From positions 1 to 50,373 of the forward strand of contig NZ_JADYTJ010000021.1 of assembly GCF_021531075.1 (NCBI RefSeq): a stretch of 50,373 nucleotides of DNA. The letters are read 5' to 3'. This DNA comes from Bacteroides caecigallinarum (GTDB lineage Bacteria > Bacteroidota > Bacteroidia > Bacteroidales > Bacteroidaceae). Both the position numbers and the translations under genes were made by a program. Shown in pieces: positions 34,409 through 43,027 of this stretch (position 1 is its first letter; the number at the start of each line of letters is the position of its first letter). The notes under the pieces are model-generated. The model worked only from the letters and a program-made list of their open reading frames with translations, had not been told where the DNA came from and made no database searches.

Positions 34409-35483
34409 TTAACTGATAGTCAACAGACTCTCCCAACTTACATTGTGCTGTGTTATTGCTTGTATAGCTCTTTCCACCATCCAATGAACTCACCATAGAA
34501 ACCACTACACGCATATTATCTGTATTCCAATCTTCAGGTATTTCTACTTCCGGCAATGCAACAGCTACTTCCTGATTTGCAGGAATAGGATTCGGGAATT
34601 TATTTCCAATAGTTGAAGTCAGGACTTTACGAACTGCATTCTGATGAATAAAACCCTCAACACCCTGAAGTCTCTGAGGAATATTATCCTCTACCAAATA
34701 AACCACATAGCGATATTCCTTATCAACATCAGAAGTTATTTTTGCAGTAATATTCAGTTTTCTGCTTACTACATCGTATTTAGTATCTATTGCCACACCA
34801 CAGGTATTAGGAATAGTCAATTCTTCTGCCATTGCCTTAAGAAGTTTATCGCGTGTAATTAATGATTCATCTGTTTTGCGGATATTAAAATAGAACTGTG
34901 GAAGAGCAGAACGTGCTTCTAAAGACTGCAGATATGCCGTAGTTTCATCCAAATGCAGGAAATCATTAACTCCCAGAAAATCCATATGGAAAGCCACAAC
35001 AACCATTTTATCACTGTTTTCCTCTTTAATAACCTCAAGTGTTTTTGCAAAATTAGGACATGCAGAACATCCTTCTGAAGTGAACTCCATACCTAAAAGA
35101 ATATGCTTATACTTTGATACACCGATAGAATTAACAGTAACTTCTATTGTTTCTTCACTGTATGTATAACCTCTTTCATAATATTTGGCACGAATAGAAT
35201 ATTTACCTGCTTTGGTTGAGCTGAATGTATTTGCACCTCCAGCCAAAGTAGAAACAGAACCATCTTCAGCAGTTACCTCAAGCTGCATAGTTTTGGCATT
35301 ACTCAAATCCTCGCCATCACGTTTTACAGTAAATGTAACGCAATCAGCGCCATCAGCCATAATGGAAGTCTTGTCAGCCTTAAGATGTATCTTTCCATCC
35401 ATTACATCATCCGATGTTCCTGAACAGGAAGAAAAAAGGACTGTACATATTCCTAAAATAAGTGTATAAATAAAATGTTTCAT
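34401..35483 (-). CDS. Omp28-related lipoprotein with CxxC (CSAC)
   Basis: A 360-residue lipoprotein (signal ends VLFSSC, Cys20, then SGTSDD). It has an Ig-like domain (about 32-118, with HLKADKTSIMADGADCVTFTV) and an Omp28/thioredoxin-like domain with EFTSEGCSACPNFAK (Cys139, Cys142). Its fold and spacing match the genes on both sides, yet sequence identity is low, so the three copies are old duplicates. The Ig-like domain carries an extra cysteine (Cys48), and the signal peptide one more (Cys13). The gap to the preceding gene is 12 bp. Confidence 0.84.
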   Translation of the reverse strand: MKHFIYTLILGICTVLFSSCSGTSDDVMDGKIHLKADKTSIMADGADCVTFTVKRDGEDLSNAKTMQLEVTAEDGSVSTLAGGANTFSSTKAGKYSIRAKYYERGYTYSEETIEVTVNSIGVSKYKHILLGMEFTSEGCSACPNFAKTLEVIKEENSDKMVVVAFHMDFLGVNDFLHLDETTAYLQSLEARSALPQFYFNIRKTDESLITRDKLLKAMAEELTIPNTCGVAIDTKYDVVSRKLNITAKITSDVDKEYRYVVYLVEDNIPQRLQGVEGFIHQNAVRKVLTSTIGNKFPNPIPANQEVAVALPEVEIPEDWNTDNMRVVVSMVSSLDGGKSYTSNNTAQCKLGESVDYQLNE

Positions 35484-35495
35484 TGGTTATTAATT

Positions 35496-36560
35496 TTAAT
35501 CATTATACTTATAGTCTACCTCTTCGCCGTCTACATCGCAAGATACAATGTTATCAACAATATACTTGCCATCTTTTACTACGAGTGCATAAACTGCTAC
35601 ACGTGTTTTAGAACCTTCAGGCAATTTGTCTGCATTAGATATTGTAAATGTACCGAACTGTACTTCTTCTCCCTTAGCCACTTCTTCCTTAGCTGTATTT
35701 CCATGCCTTATGAAATTACCTGAAACAGCCACAGCTGTATAGTCATATACTTCCTCATAATAGCTACCGCCACCTGTCAGACCGTCTTCTAGAACCACAT
35801 AAACTAAGTCATATTTACCTCCTGTACTTGATTTAAGACTTGCATCTACCATAATATCATTACCTGATGTATATGCCTTTACCTTTATTCCACAAGTAGC
35901 AGGATTATCACGAAGTTCCTGATTTATAATTGACGAAATTTTTGAACGATCAGCTTCTACCACATTAAGGTTATAAATTGATGTCGGAGCGCCCAATACG
36001 TTATAAGGTGCAGAGAAGAAAGATGATGTAGCATCAATTGCATATGGATCAGTTCCCAAAGAAGACGAATAATGGAAAGCCATTTTTACCATACGGTCAG
36101 GCATTTTCTTCTCTACATTTGCCAGTGCCGTAGTCATTGAAGGGCAGTTGCTGCACCAAGTACCTGTTACTTTGAACACAGCTACTCGTCTGTAGAACTC
36201 TTCGTATTTTTTTCTGTTCTGAGCTGTTACTTTAGTAGTCACAGACTTTCCTTTATAATCAGCCTGAAACTCAAATTCTCCGTTTGCAATGGCTGTGTAT
36301 ACAAAACGACCCTTTGAGTTCTTTTCAAGGTCAAGACCTGTAAGGACATCCATAACGTATGCATTGGCTGTCACGTCAACACCATTTGCATAAACTGCAA
36401 ATTCCACCTCGTCCTTACCGTCGGCCTCTATCACATCTTTGCTTGCCTGAAGAACAAGTTCTCCGGCTGGAACTTCTTCACCTGATTCTGTTCCGGAACA
36501 TGCAGGAACAAGAGCTAACAATATCAATGATACGATGTATGTAAAAAGATTTTTCTTCAT
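35496..36560 (-). CDS. Omp28-related lipoprotein with CxxC (CSNC)
   Basis: A 354-residue lipoprotein (lipobox LVPAC, Cys21, then SGTESGEEV). The Ig-like domain (about 34-114, LVLQASKDVIEADGKDEVEFAV) is followed by an Omp28/thioredoxin-like domain in which VTGTWCSNCPSMTTAL (Cys136, Cys139) closely resembles the WCxxC of true thioredoxins. A C-terminal beta domain completes it. Of the three copies this looks the most thioredoxin-like. It follows the DUF6029-like barrel gene by 12 bp. Confidence 0.85.
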   Translation of the reverse strand: MKKNLFTYIVSLILLALVPACSGTESGEEVPAGELVLQASKDVIEADGKDEVEFAVYANGVDVTANAYVMDVLTGLDLEKNSKGRFVYTAIANGEFEFQADYKGKSVTTKVTAQNRKKYEEFYRRVAVFKVTGTWCSNCPSMTTALANVEKKMPDRMVKMAFHYSSSLGTDPYAIDATSSFFSAPYNVLGAPTSIYNLNVVEADRSKISSIINQELRDNPATCGIKVKAYTSGNDIMVDASLKSSTGGKYDLVYVVLEDGLTGGGSYYEEVYDYTAVAVSGNFIRHGNTAKEEVAKGEEVQFGTFTISNADKLPEGSKTRVAVYALVVKDGKYIVDNIVSCDVDGEEVDYKYND

Positions 36561-36572
36561 TGTTGCGTTTTT

Positions 36573-38195
36573 TTAGAATGATGTAGTTACTGAAAGATTA
36601 AGTCCTGTATATGCAGGAAGAGTTCGGCACACACCTCCGGAACATACATAACCTTCGCGGTTACGTCCGTAGCTCAATGCTACACGTGTACGCGATTTGG
36701 CATAGCTGGCTCCGATATTGTAATAATGCACCTTAGTATCTCCATGATTATACATATCGCTTACATAGATACTCCATGTTGGAGCAAAGTTCACTTCCAG
36801 AAGAGCAGCCATCCAGTCCTTTTCATCCTCGTGTGTAGTCAGGTACTGCAACTCCAATCTAGTAGAGAACTTAGGAGTAAACTTATACTGCATGTCGGCT
36901 ACGAAGATATTTGAAAGGTGTGTTTCCTTTGTAGCTCCGTATGTAGGGTTCTTTTCCTGTACGGAATAGAGGAAATTCAGTTTAAACTGTCTGTTGAACT
37001 GCTTTTCGAAATCAAAGCTGAAGTCGCGGAACAGAAGATTTCCTTTTTTAGCAGTGCCTTCTTCTGCCAAAGCATAATATGTAGAGAAGTTTGCATGAAC
37101 CTTCAAGCCACGTTTTCCACCCAAAGCTGTACCTCTGCGGAAATTGTAGAATACATCAATCTGTCCACCAATTTCACCCGGAGTGATACCCATCTTACCA
37201 GTTTCGGCTGTATAAGGATGAAGGTTGGTCAGAAGATATGTATACTGTGTACACATGGCAGGAACATAGTTCAACATGTTCGAAGTAGATGTATTACCGC
37301 CCAGGATATCTGTTTTCATCCATTCCAGACGACGTCCTGTAACGTTAATACCAAGACCGTTGGCATTATATCCCAATTCAATCAACTGGGCATTTCCACG
37401 CTTGCGTGTATACAATGTTTCACCGTCTGTAGAATCATACCATTTATTTCCGGCATCCACATATTCGCCTTTGAATATAAATCCGTGAGAATCGAGGTTT
37501 ATACGTCCTGAGAATCCGTTGCTATATGGTTTACCTCCTTCTTCCTTAAGGTCTATTCCTCCATAATTGTCAAAACTCTCATAACGGTTAAGAGCAGAAC
37601 CTTCTATGCTTAATGATGTGGTCTGCCATTTAAACAAGTCCGACAAAGACACGCTTGCATCGAAACCTCTGACCTGTGTTTCAGTAAATTCCATTCCGAA
37701 ACGTGGCATACCCCACAATCCTTTCAGGCGTACGATGTTCTTATAATTATAAGTGACACGTGCTCCCATTATGGCATTGTTCAAACCTAATGTACGGTCC
37801 TGCCAGCTACGGAAAAGCAATCCGCTACCGAACTGGTCGTAGAATGTTCCTGCCGTTACAGAGAAGTCTTCATCTGTCCAGTCTACATAATAGTTAGTAA
37901 ACTTCGCCCCTTGCAGTTCCGATGGATAGCCAAGCAATACAGGAGCATATGCCTCTACCTGTACACCGGCACTGAACTTACCGTGGTAATAGTCCAACTT
38001 CAGATAGTTGTTAGAACCAAACTGGTCTTCAGGAACATTCACCCCAGGATTCTTTGAATCCTTCTGATAATAGTTGGTGTTTGTTTCGAAACTTCCTGTA
38101 AGGTATCCCTTACGGCTGTTTTCCTGAGCATTCAATCCTGAAGCCACACATGCTGACAGTAAAGCCAACGACAATAATTTACTGCTGTTATCCAT
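36573..38195 (-). CDS. DUF6029-like outer-membrane beta-barrel
   Basis: A 540-residue protein with an ordinary signal peptide (MDNSSKLLSLALLSACVASGLNAQ). The start at 38195 lies 1 bp after the tlpA stop; the longer upstream frame overlaps tlpA and adds no signal-like sequence. The mature chain alternates polar and aromatic residues throughout (for example GYLTGSFETNTNYYQ, FTPKFSTRLELQYLTT) and ends with an aromatic residue (LNLSVTTSF), as expected of an outer-membrane barrel of roughly 16-20 strands. I assign DUF6029 from memory of Bacteroides proteins next to Omp28 genes. The function is unknown; an anchor or passage for the lipoproteins is conceivable. Confidence 0.78.
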   Translation of the reverse strand: MDNSSKLLSLALLSACVASGLNAQENSRKGYLTGSFETNTNYYQKDSKNPGVNVPEDQFGSNNYLKLDYYHGKFSAGVQVEAYAPVLLGYPSELQGAKFTNYYVDWTDEDFSVTAGTFYDQFGSGLLFRSWQDRTLGLNNAIMGARVTYNYKNIVRLKGLWGMPRFGMEFTETQVRGFDASVSLSDLFKWQTTSLSIEGSALNRYESFDNYGGIDLKEEGGKPYSNGFSGRINLDSHGFIFKGEYVDAGNKWYDSTDGETLYTRKRGNAQLIELGYNANGLGINVTGRRLEWMKTDILGGNTSTSNMLNYVPAMCTQYTYLLTNLHPYTAETGKMGITPGEIGGQIDVFYNFRRGTALGGKRGLKVHANFSTYYALAEEGTAKKGNLLFRDFSFDFEKQFNRQFKLNFLYSVQEKNPTYGATKETHLSNIFVADMQYKFTPKFSTRLELQYLTTHEDEKDWMAALLEVNFAPTWSIYVSDMYNHGDTKVHYYNIGASYAKSRTRVALSYGRNREGYVCSGGVCRTLPAYTGLNLSVTTSF

Positions 38196-38196
38196 A

Positions 38197-38685
38197 TTAT
38201 TTCTGAGCAGATTTGATATATTTAAACAATTCTTCTTCACTTCCCGGAGTATAACCTGTGTGTGAATATATTATCTTGCCATTTGCATCGACTACATATA
38301 CCTGTGGAGTCAAAGTTACATTCATAGCACGCATGAATTCCTGATTCTTATCATACAGAACGATGAAATCACTCCATCCGTGTCCTTCAACAAGAGATTT
38401 TGCCTTTGCCACGAAGCGGTTGTCGTCTGTAGAAATTGCTACAACACGGAATTCAGCTTCGTCCAACCAATCTGGCATCAAATCATTGATAGCGTCCAGT
38501 TCTCTGATACATGGCTTGCATGTAGTAGACCAAAATGATATAATCATCGGTGTACTGCCATCTGCAAGGCTTGAAGTATTGATAATTTCTCCTTTACCGT
38601 TCTCAAGTTTTACAGACGGAATTTGAGACATTAGGACGTTTGTTACTCCTAAGAATAATGTCAGAATAAAAAGCACTTTCTTCAT
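38197..38685 (-). CDS. TlpA/ResA-like periplasmic thioredoxin
   Basis: A 162-residue precursor with a Sec signal peptide (about 1-20, ending NVLMSQ). The thioredoxin fold has its active site in IISFWSTTCKPCIREL (Cys56, Cys59), the cis-proline in TLTPQVYVVD and the typical TlpA insert. Such proteins reduce disulfides in the envelope and receive electrons from DsbD or CcdA. It lies between the PorV/PorQ-like gene and the DUF6029-like gene, with 17 bp and 1 bp gaps, inside an operon containing three more CxxC proteins. Confidence 0.9.
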   Translation of the reverse strand: MKKVLFILTLFLGVTNVLMSQIPSVKLENGKGEIINTSSLADGSTPMIISFWSTTCKPCIRELDAINDLMPDWLDEAEFRVVAISTDDNRFVAKAKSLVEGHGWSDFIVLYDKNQEFMRAMNVTLTPQVYVVDANGKIIYSHTGYTPGSEEELFKYIKSAQK

Positions 38686-38702
38686 AACTTATTATTTTTA
38701 AA

Positions 38703-39668
38703 TTAAAATCCAAAACTTAATCCTACCATAAATGTATTGTTCAATGGGCTCTTTGAATCTGCGAACAGATATGAAGCATCAACACGCACCATCTTGTATT
38801 TACCACCTATGCCGGCAGAAGCATAACTAAGGTTCTTTGTATCGTATTCGCTGAAGTTATAACCACCACGAACAAAAACGAAATCGCCGTAACTATATTC
38901 AGCACCTCCCGAAGCATGCAAAGCCTTAGTGTCCATAAGACGATAACCAGCTTCTACTCCAACTTTCACTCCATGTTTCTCGGCAAAAGATGTATTCCAC
39001 AAGCCTCCTACTGAAACACTTCCCGGGAGTTCATAACTGTCGCGATTCTCGCCTGAAATCATAGTACCCCAGTTAGACAGTTTCAATGAAGCATCGATAT
39101 TACCAAAGTTGCCTAGTCCAAATCTGCGCATCAAAGCAACATCGAAACTTACAGCCTCCACCAAATCAGAAGAAACAATTCTCCAGTTTACATAACGACC
39201 TGTAGCAGAAACAGACCATAAATCGTTGATACGATAAGCGTATCCCAAATCTACAGACAAATATCTGGAGCGGATTTCATCGCCTGTAATGTTGCCGTTT
39301 TCATCTGTTATATACATTTTATTACCACCAGGAGCGTAATATGAAAAACCGAAAAGCAAACTGCTATTATCGTTTGCGCGATAGTAACCACCTGCATTTA
39401 TCAGCATATTGTCGCGATCCATACCGGAAGTTCCTTCCTTTGCCCAAGGAGAATATAATACTCCGGCTTCGAAAGTCTTGTCGGAAAATGAAACAGATGC
39501 TGCATTATCAAAAACAGAAAACGCATTGGCATCAACAGCTGTTGAAAGTCCTCCCATAGCCAGCCCTTGTGGACTGTTGTTCAATTCTGCATATGAGAAT
39601 GCCCCCTGTGAATATGCCTTTGGAAGTACACCAAGGAGCAATGCTATATATATTATATTCTTTACCAT
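38703..39668 (-). CDS. PorV/PorQ-family outer-membrane barrel
   Basis: A 321-residue protein with a signal peptide ending LPKAYSQ and a mature N-terminus of the PorV/PorQ (FadL-like) type: SPQGLAMGGLSTAVDANAF and FDNAASVSFSDKTFEAGVLY. The rest alternates aromatic and polar residues and ends MVGLSFGF, a good barrel C-terminus. PorV and PorQ in type IX secretion carry cargo proteins away from the translocon via their C-terminal domains. The protease immediately upstream has such a domain, so this pair is meaningful. PorQ-like proteins without T9SS also occur, so the call is for the family, not the function. Confidence 0.82.
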   Translation of the reverse strand: MVKNIIYIALLLGVLPKAYSQGAFSYAELNNSPQGLAMGGLSTAVDANAFSVFDNAASVSFSDKTFEAGVLYSPWAKEGTSGMDRDNMLINAGGYYRANDNSSLLFGFSYYAPGGNKMYITDENGNITGDEIRSRYLSVDLGYAYRINDLWSVSATGRYVNWRIVSSDLVEAVSFDVALMRRFGLGNFGNIDASLKLSNWGTMISGENRDSYELPGSVSVGGLWNTSFAEKHGVKVGVEAGYRLMDTKALHASGGAEYSYGDFVFVRGGYNFSEYDTKNLSYASAGIGGKYKMVRVDASYLFADSKSPLNNTFMVGLSFGF

Positions 39669-39746
39669 AATGGAATTCCTTATTTTTTGGTTTTTGAGTT
39701 TGCTGAATTACAATTGCAAACTCAAAAACCGTATTTAATTACTGTT

Positions 39747-42700
39747 TTATAATTTAACTATATTATTCTTGTATATTTTGCCAGTTGACTGCACAGTTAC
39801 TTCTACTATATAGTTGCCCGATTTCAACGAAGAAACATCAACCTGCGATGGGCTGAACGGAGAGATAGAAGATTTCACTGAATATACTTCACTACCCATT
39901 GCTGTGAGTATTCTTACATCTATATATCCGCTCACATCTTCTCCCATACGGATATTCATTACATCACTCACCGGATTTGGATAGATATCCATTGCCGCAG
40001 ATGACTGACGTACCATTATCTGGAAAGGTGAAGATTGGGCGCTACGTCCAGAAGCATCTGTAGCAGTAACTTCCAATGTAGTAGAACCGTTCTGAACACC
40101 CTTTATAGACATAATTCCATCGTTTATACTTACGCTTACCGACTTACCTGTCTGTGTGAAAGAATAATTTAAAGTTTCTCCGTTTTTATCAGTAAAATAA
40201 TCGCCTAAAGTAAGCTGATGTGTTGTATCCCACGAAGTGAGATAGATATCGCCAAAACGCTTGTAAGGTTCCGGAGCTACATTAGCAATTACACTATAAC
40301 TGAAACTAGTCTTCACTTCTCCACCGTTCGTATCGACAACAGTCAACTCAGCAACTGCATCTCCTGTAAAGCTTACAGGACCATTGAATGTAAGTTTTAC
40401 GGTATTTGCTTCAGCATCTGTAGTCATAGTCCAACATCCGGCCTTATCTTTCAACGTTGCTGTCCATTCATCATTATCTTCATCATTAACATTAAATACA
40501 AGCTCTCTTCTTTCCCAATACTGAACATCCTGTTTATCAACTGTTGCCGGTGATAATACAGGGGTATTATTTGCTCCAGTAGTTATTTCTTCTGTTTTAC
40601 TTGCTTCAGATAGCAGATAATACTGATCCCAAGCCTCAACCTTCACATAATACTTGGTTGAAGGTTTTAAACCTGTTACTGTTACCTTCATAGTCTTACC
40701 AACTTCTTTTGCAAGGACTGTCTTTGTTACCACGTCTTGTTTAAATTCTTGATCTGTAGCACAAGTTACAACATAAGAAACATATGGGTCGTTTACACAG
40801 TCACCCACCTCTGTCCATTCAAGAACTGTAGTCGTAGCACCTGTTTTCAGAACTTCCAGATCTGTAACAGCAGGTCCCGATACAGGTTCAGCTGTTGTAT
40901 ATGATACTGTCAATGGTTCAGACTGAATGAAGTGTTCATCTACTGCAATTATAACTATATAATATTTTTTATTTGCACGTAATCCTGTAAGTTCACAAGA
41001 AACCTCAGTTGCCTTATTCTCAGTGTCGGTCTTGACGATTTTTGGTCCTATTACATACGAAGAAGGTTTAACATAACCGTTAGCATCTATTGCTATTTCC
41101 TGATCACTTATATAAACCTTATATAATTTAATGCCATCGCCAGGTGCCCATGTAAGAGTTAGACTTCCGGGAGCAGCAACATTAGTCAAGTTTTCCTTGG
41201 ATACATTTTCTGGTTTTATCGGACTACTACCAGCTCCAACACGAGCTAGCACATTATTCATTACAAGCCCTGCATCAAGGAATCCTCTACCCATCTTGCC
41301 TACATAGTCTTCCATATGGACTGTAAAATTGGCACCTGTCATTCCTCCATCATCAGATTTCTCCCCTGTGAATTTCTCATCTATAGGACGCGCTGATTGC
41401 AGGATAAGTTCTCTTAATTCTGACGCAGTTAATTTTACACCATTGTCATTTGCATGCTGTATAGCAAGTGCAGCAACAGCAGAAACCTGTGGACAAGACT
41501 GAGATGTACCCTGCAAATAAGCATACGTATATTTGTTTTCTCTAGGCGAACCTTCGTAATAACAACTCAGAACACCTCCATGCATATCTTTCTCTACTAC
41601 AAAATCTGTACTGTCCTCCAACTCGTTTGAGGCAAACACCTGGTCTCCACCCGGTGCACAGATATCAACCCAATCGCCATAATTTGTATAATAAGCAGGT
41701 TTTCCGGCAGCATCTACCGATGCTACAGCTATAAATTCCGGATATGCTCCAGGATACATTTTAGCATCACCATACAAATGTCCTGTATTACCGGCAGAGA
41801 ATGTCACAAGTCCTCCGGCCATTGGTCCGGTTACTTCACCATCTTCATTATAACCTGCGTATTTAATAAAATAATCATATGCCTGACGCTCTGCACGATA
41901 TGTAGAAGAGCCTTCCCATTGCATATTAGGAGTTTGATAACCCCAACTGTTCTGACATATCACAGCACCATTGTCACAGGCATATTTCACAGCCTCTGCT
42001 ACAGCCGCAGTACCACCACTGCTTGTAGCTGTAAAAATAGAACATGTCATAATGCGCGCACCGGTACTACCACCAGAACCTCCAGCTATACCGGCAACAC
42101 CTACATTATTATTATTCTGAGCGGCAATGATACCTGCTATGTGAGTTCCATGAGTACCTTTAGTAATCTCACCAGAATTGACAGCAAAATCATAACCGTG
42201 ACGGTCACCTTTATATCCATTTCCATCACCATCTGTAGAAGCTCCCTGCATTTCTTCATCATCATTTACCCACATATTATTTATCAGGTCAGGATGGTCA
42301 TAGTTTACTCCCTCGTCTATTACTGCGACAATAACATCACTCGCTTTTTTCTGTATATTCCATGCATTAGGAAAATTAATGTGTGCCACGTCTTCTATTT
42401 TGTCGAATAATGGAGTCTCCGAATCATAATACAGATTCCACTGATCTTTAAAATTAAGATCGGACGGTAGTTCCAGTCCACTTTCTGCATACATAGAACG
42501 TGCATTAACCATCAGTTGGTCTACAAGCTGTATATTTGTAGGTTCAACAGGTTTAACAGCCTCATTGAACTGAACCAGTTCGAGCGAAGATATAGTTCTC
42601 AACTCGCGGGCTACCTCCTCCATAGGTAAATTTGAACGGAAATGAACCTTGTACCAAAGGTGTAATCCTTCGGCACGTGTACGTTTTTCAAACTTATTCA

Positions 42701-43001
42701 CAGGGAACAGACGCTCGAAAGATTCCACCTGTACGTCTTCAAGGAAACGGTCGAAGTCTGACAGCCCCGAACGTGAAGCGGCACGTGTAGAAGCATTATT
42801 AACCGTATTTTCAATAGTTTCTGCATATTCATCATGGAACTTTACCAAAACCATATTGGGCATGGCATTTTCCAACGAATTTACCATAACAGGACCATCC
42901 CCATTTGTTATAGAAGCATCGTCGGATGTACTGAATTCGTCTTTACAGCCTACTAACGAAAGAGCTGCACAACTTATTATATATAGATATTTATATCTCA
43001 T
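39747..43001 (-). CDS. S8 (subtilisin-like) protease lipoprotein with FN3 domains and T9SS-type C-terminal domain
   Basis: A 1084-residue secreted protease. Residues 1-19 are a signal peptide ending in a lipobox (SLVGC, Cys19). An N-terminal propeptide-like region (about 45-150) precedes the catalytic domain (about 215-580), with the triad Asp229 (AVIDEGV), His284 (HGTHIAG) and Ser500 (GTSQSCP) and oxyanion Asn405 (SAGN). Two fibronectin type III-like domains (about 600-800) and cadherin/PKD-like segments (about 805-1000) follow. The last 80 residues (IYPNPVSDVMNIRM to YKNNIVKL) match the type A sorting domain of type IX secretion, with YPNP, the GSEVY block and VDVSSLKSGNYIVEV. Lipobox and sorting domain together are unusual. 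It probably degrades extracellular proteins to peptides. Confidence 0.93.
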   Translation of the reverse strand: MRYKYLYIISCAALSLVGCKDEFSTSDDASITNGDGPVMVNSLENAMPNMVLVKFHDEYAETIENTVNNASTRAASRSGLSDFDRFLEDVQVESFERLFPVNKFEKRTRAEGLHLWYKVHFRSNLPMEEVARELRTISSLELVQFNEAVKPVEPTNIQLVDQLMVNARSMYAESGLELPSDLNFKDQWNLYYDSETPLFDKIEDVAHINFPNAWNIQKKASDVIVAVIDEGVNYDHPDLINNMWVNDDEEMQGASTDGDGNGYKGDRHGYDFAVNSGEITKGTHGTHIAGIIAAQNNNNVGVAGIAGGSGGSTGARIMTCSIFTATSSGGTAAVAEAVKYACDNGAVICQNSWGYQTPNMQWEGSSTYRAERQAYDYFIKYAGYNEDGEVTGPMAGGLVTFSAGNTGHLYGDAKMYPGAYPEFIAVASVDAAGKPAYYTNYGDWVDICAPGGDQVFASNELEDSTDFVVEKDMHGGVLSCYYEGSPRENKYTYAYLQGTSQSCPQVSAVAALAIQHANDNGVKLTASELRELILQSARPIDEKFTGEKSDDGGMTGANFTVHMEDYVGKMGRGFLDAGLVMNNVLARVGAGSSPIKPENVSKENLTNVAAPGSLTLTWAPGDGIKLYKVYISDQEIAIDANGYVKPSSYVIGPKIVKTDTENKATEVSCELTGLRANKKYYIVIIAVDEHFIQSEPLTVSYTTAEPVSGPAVTDLEVLKTGATTTVLEWTEVGDCVNDPYVSYVVTCATDQEFKQDVVTKTVLAKEVGKTMKVTVTGLKPSTKYYVKVEAWDQYYLLSEASKTEEITTGANNTPVLSPATVDKQDVQYWERRELVFNVNDEDNDEWTATLKDKAGCWTMTTDAEANTVKLTFNGPVSFTGDAVAELTVVDTNGGEVKTSFSYSVIANVAPEPYKRFGDIYLTSWDTTHQLTLGDYFTDKNGETLNYSFTQTGKSVSVSINDGIMSIKGVQNGSTTLEVTATDASGRSAQSSPFQIMVRQSSAAMDIYPNPVSDVMNIRMGEDVSGYIDVRILTAMGSEVYSVKSSISPFSPSQVDVSSLKSGNYIVEVTVQSTGKIYKNNIVKL

Positions 43002-43027
43002 ATTCTATTAATATTATTTGTTCAAGT

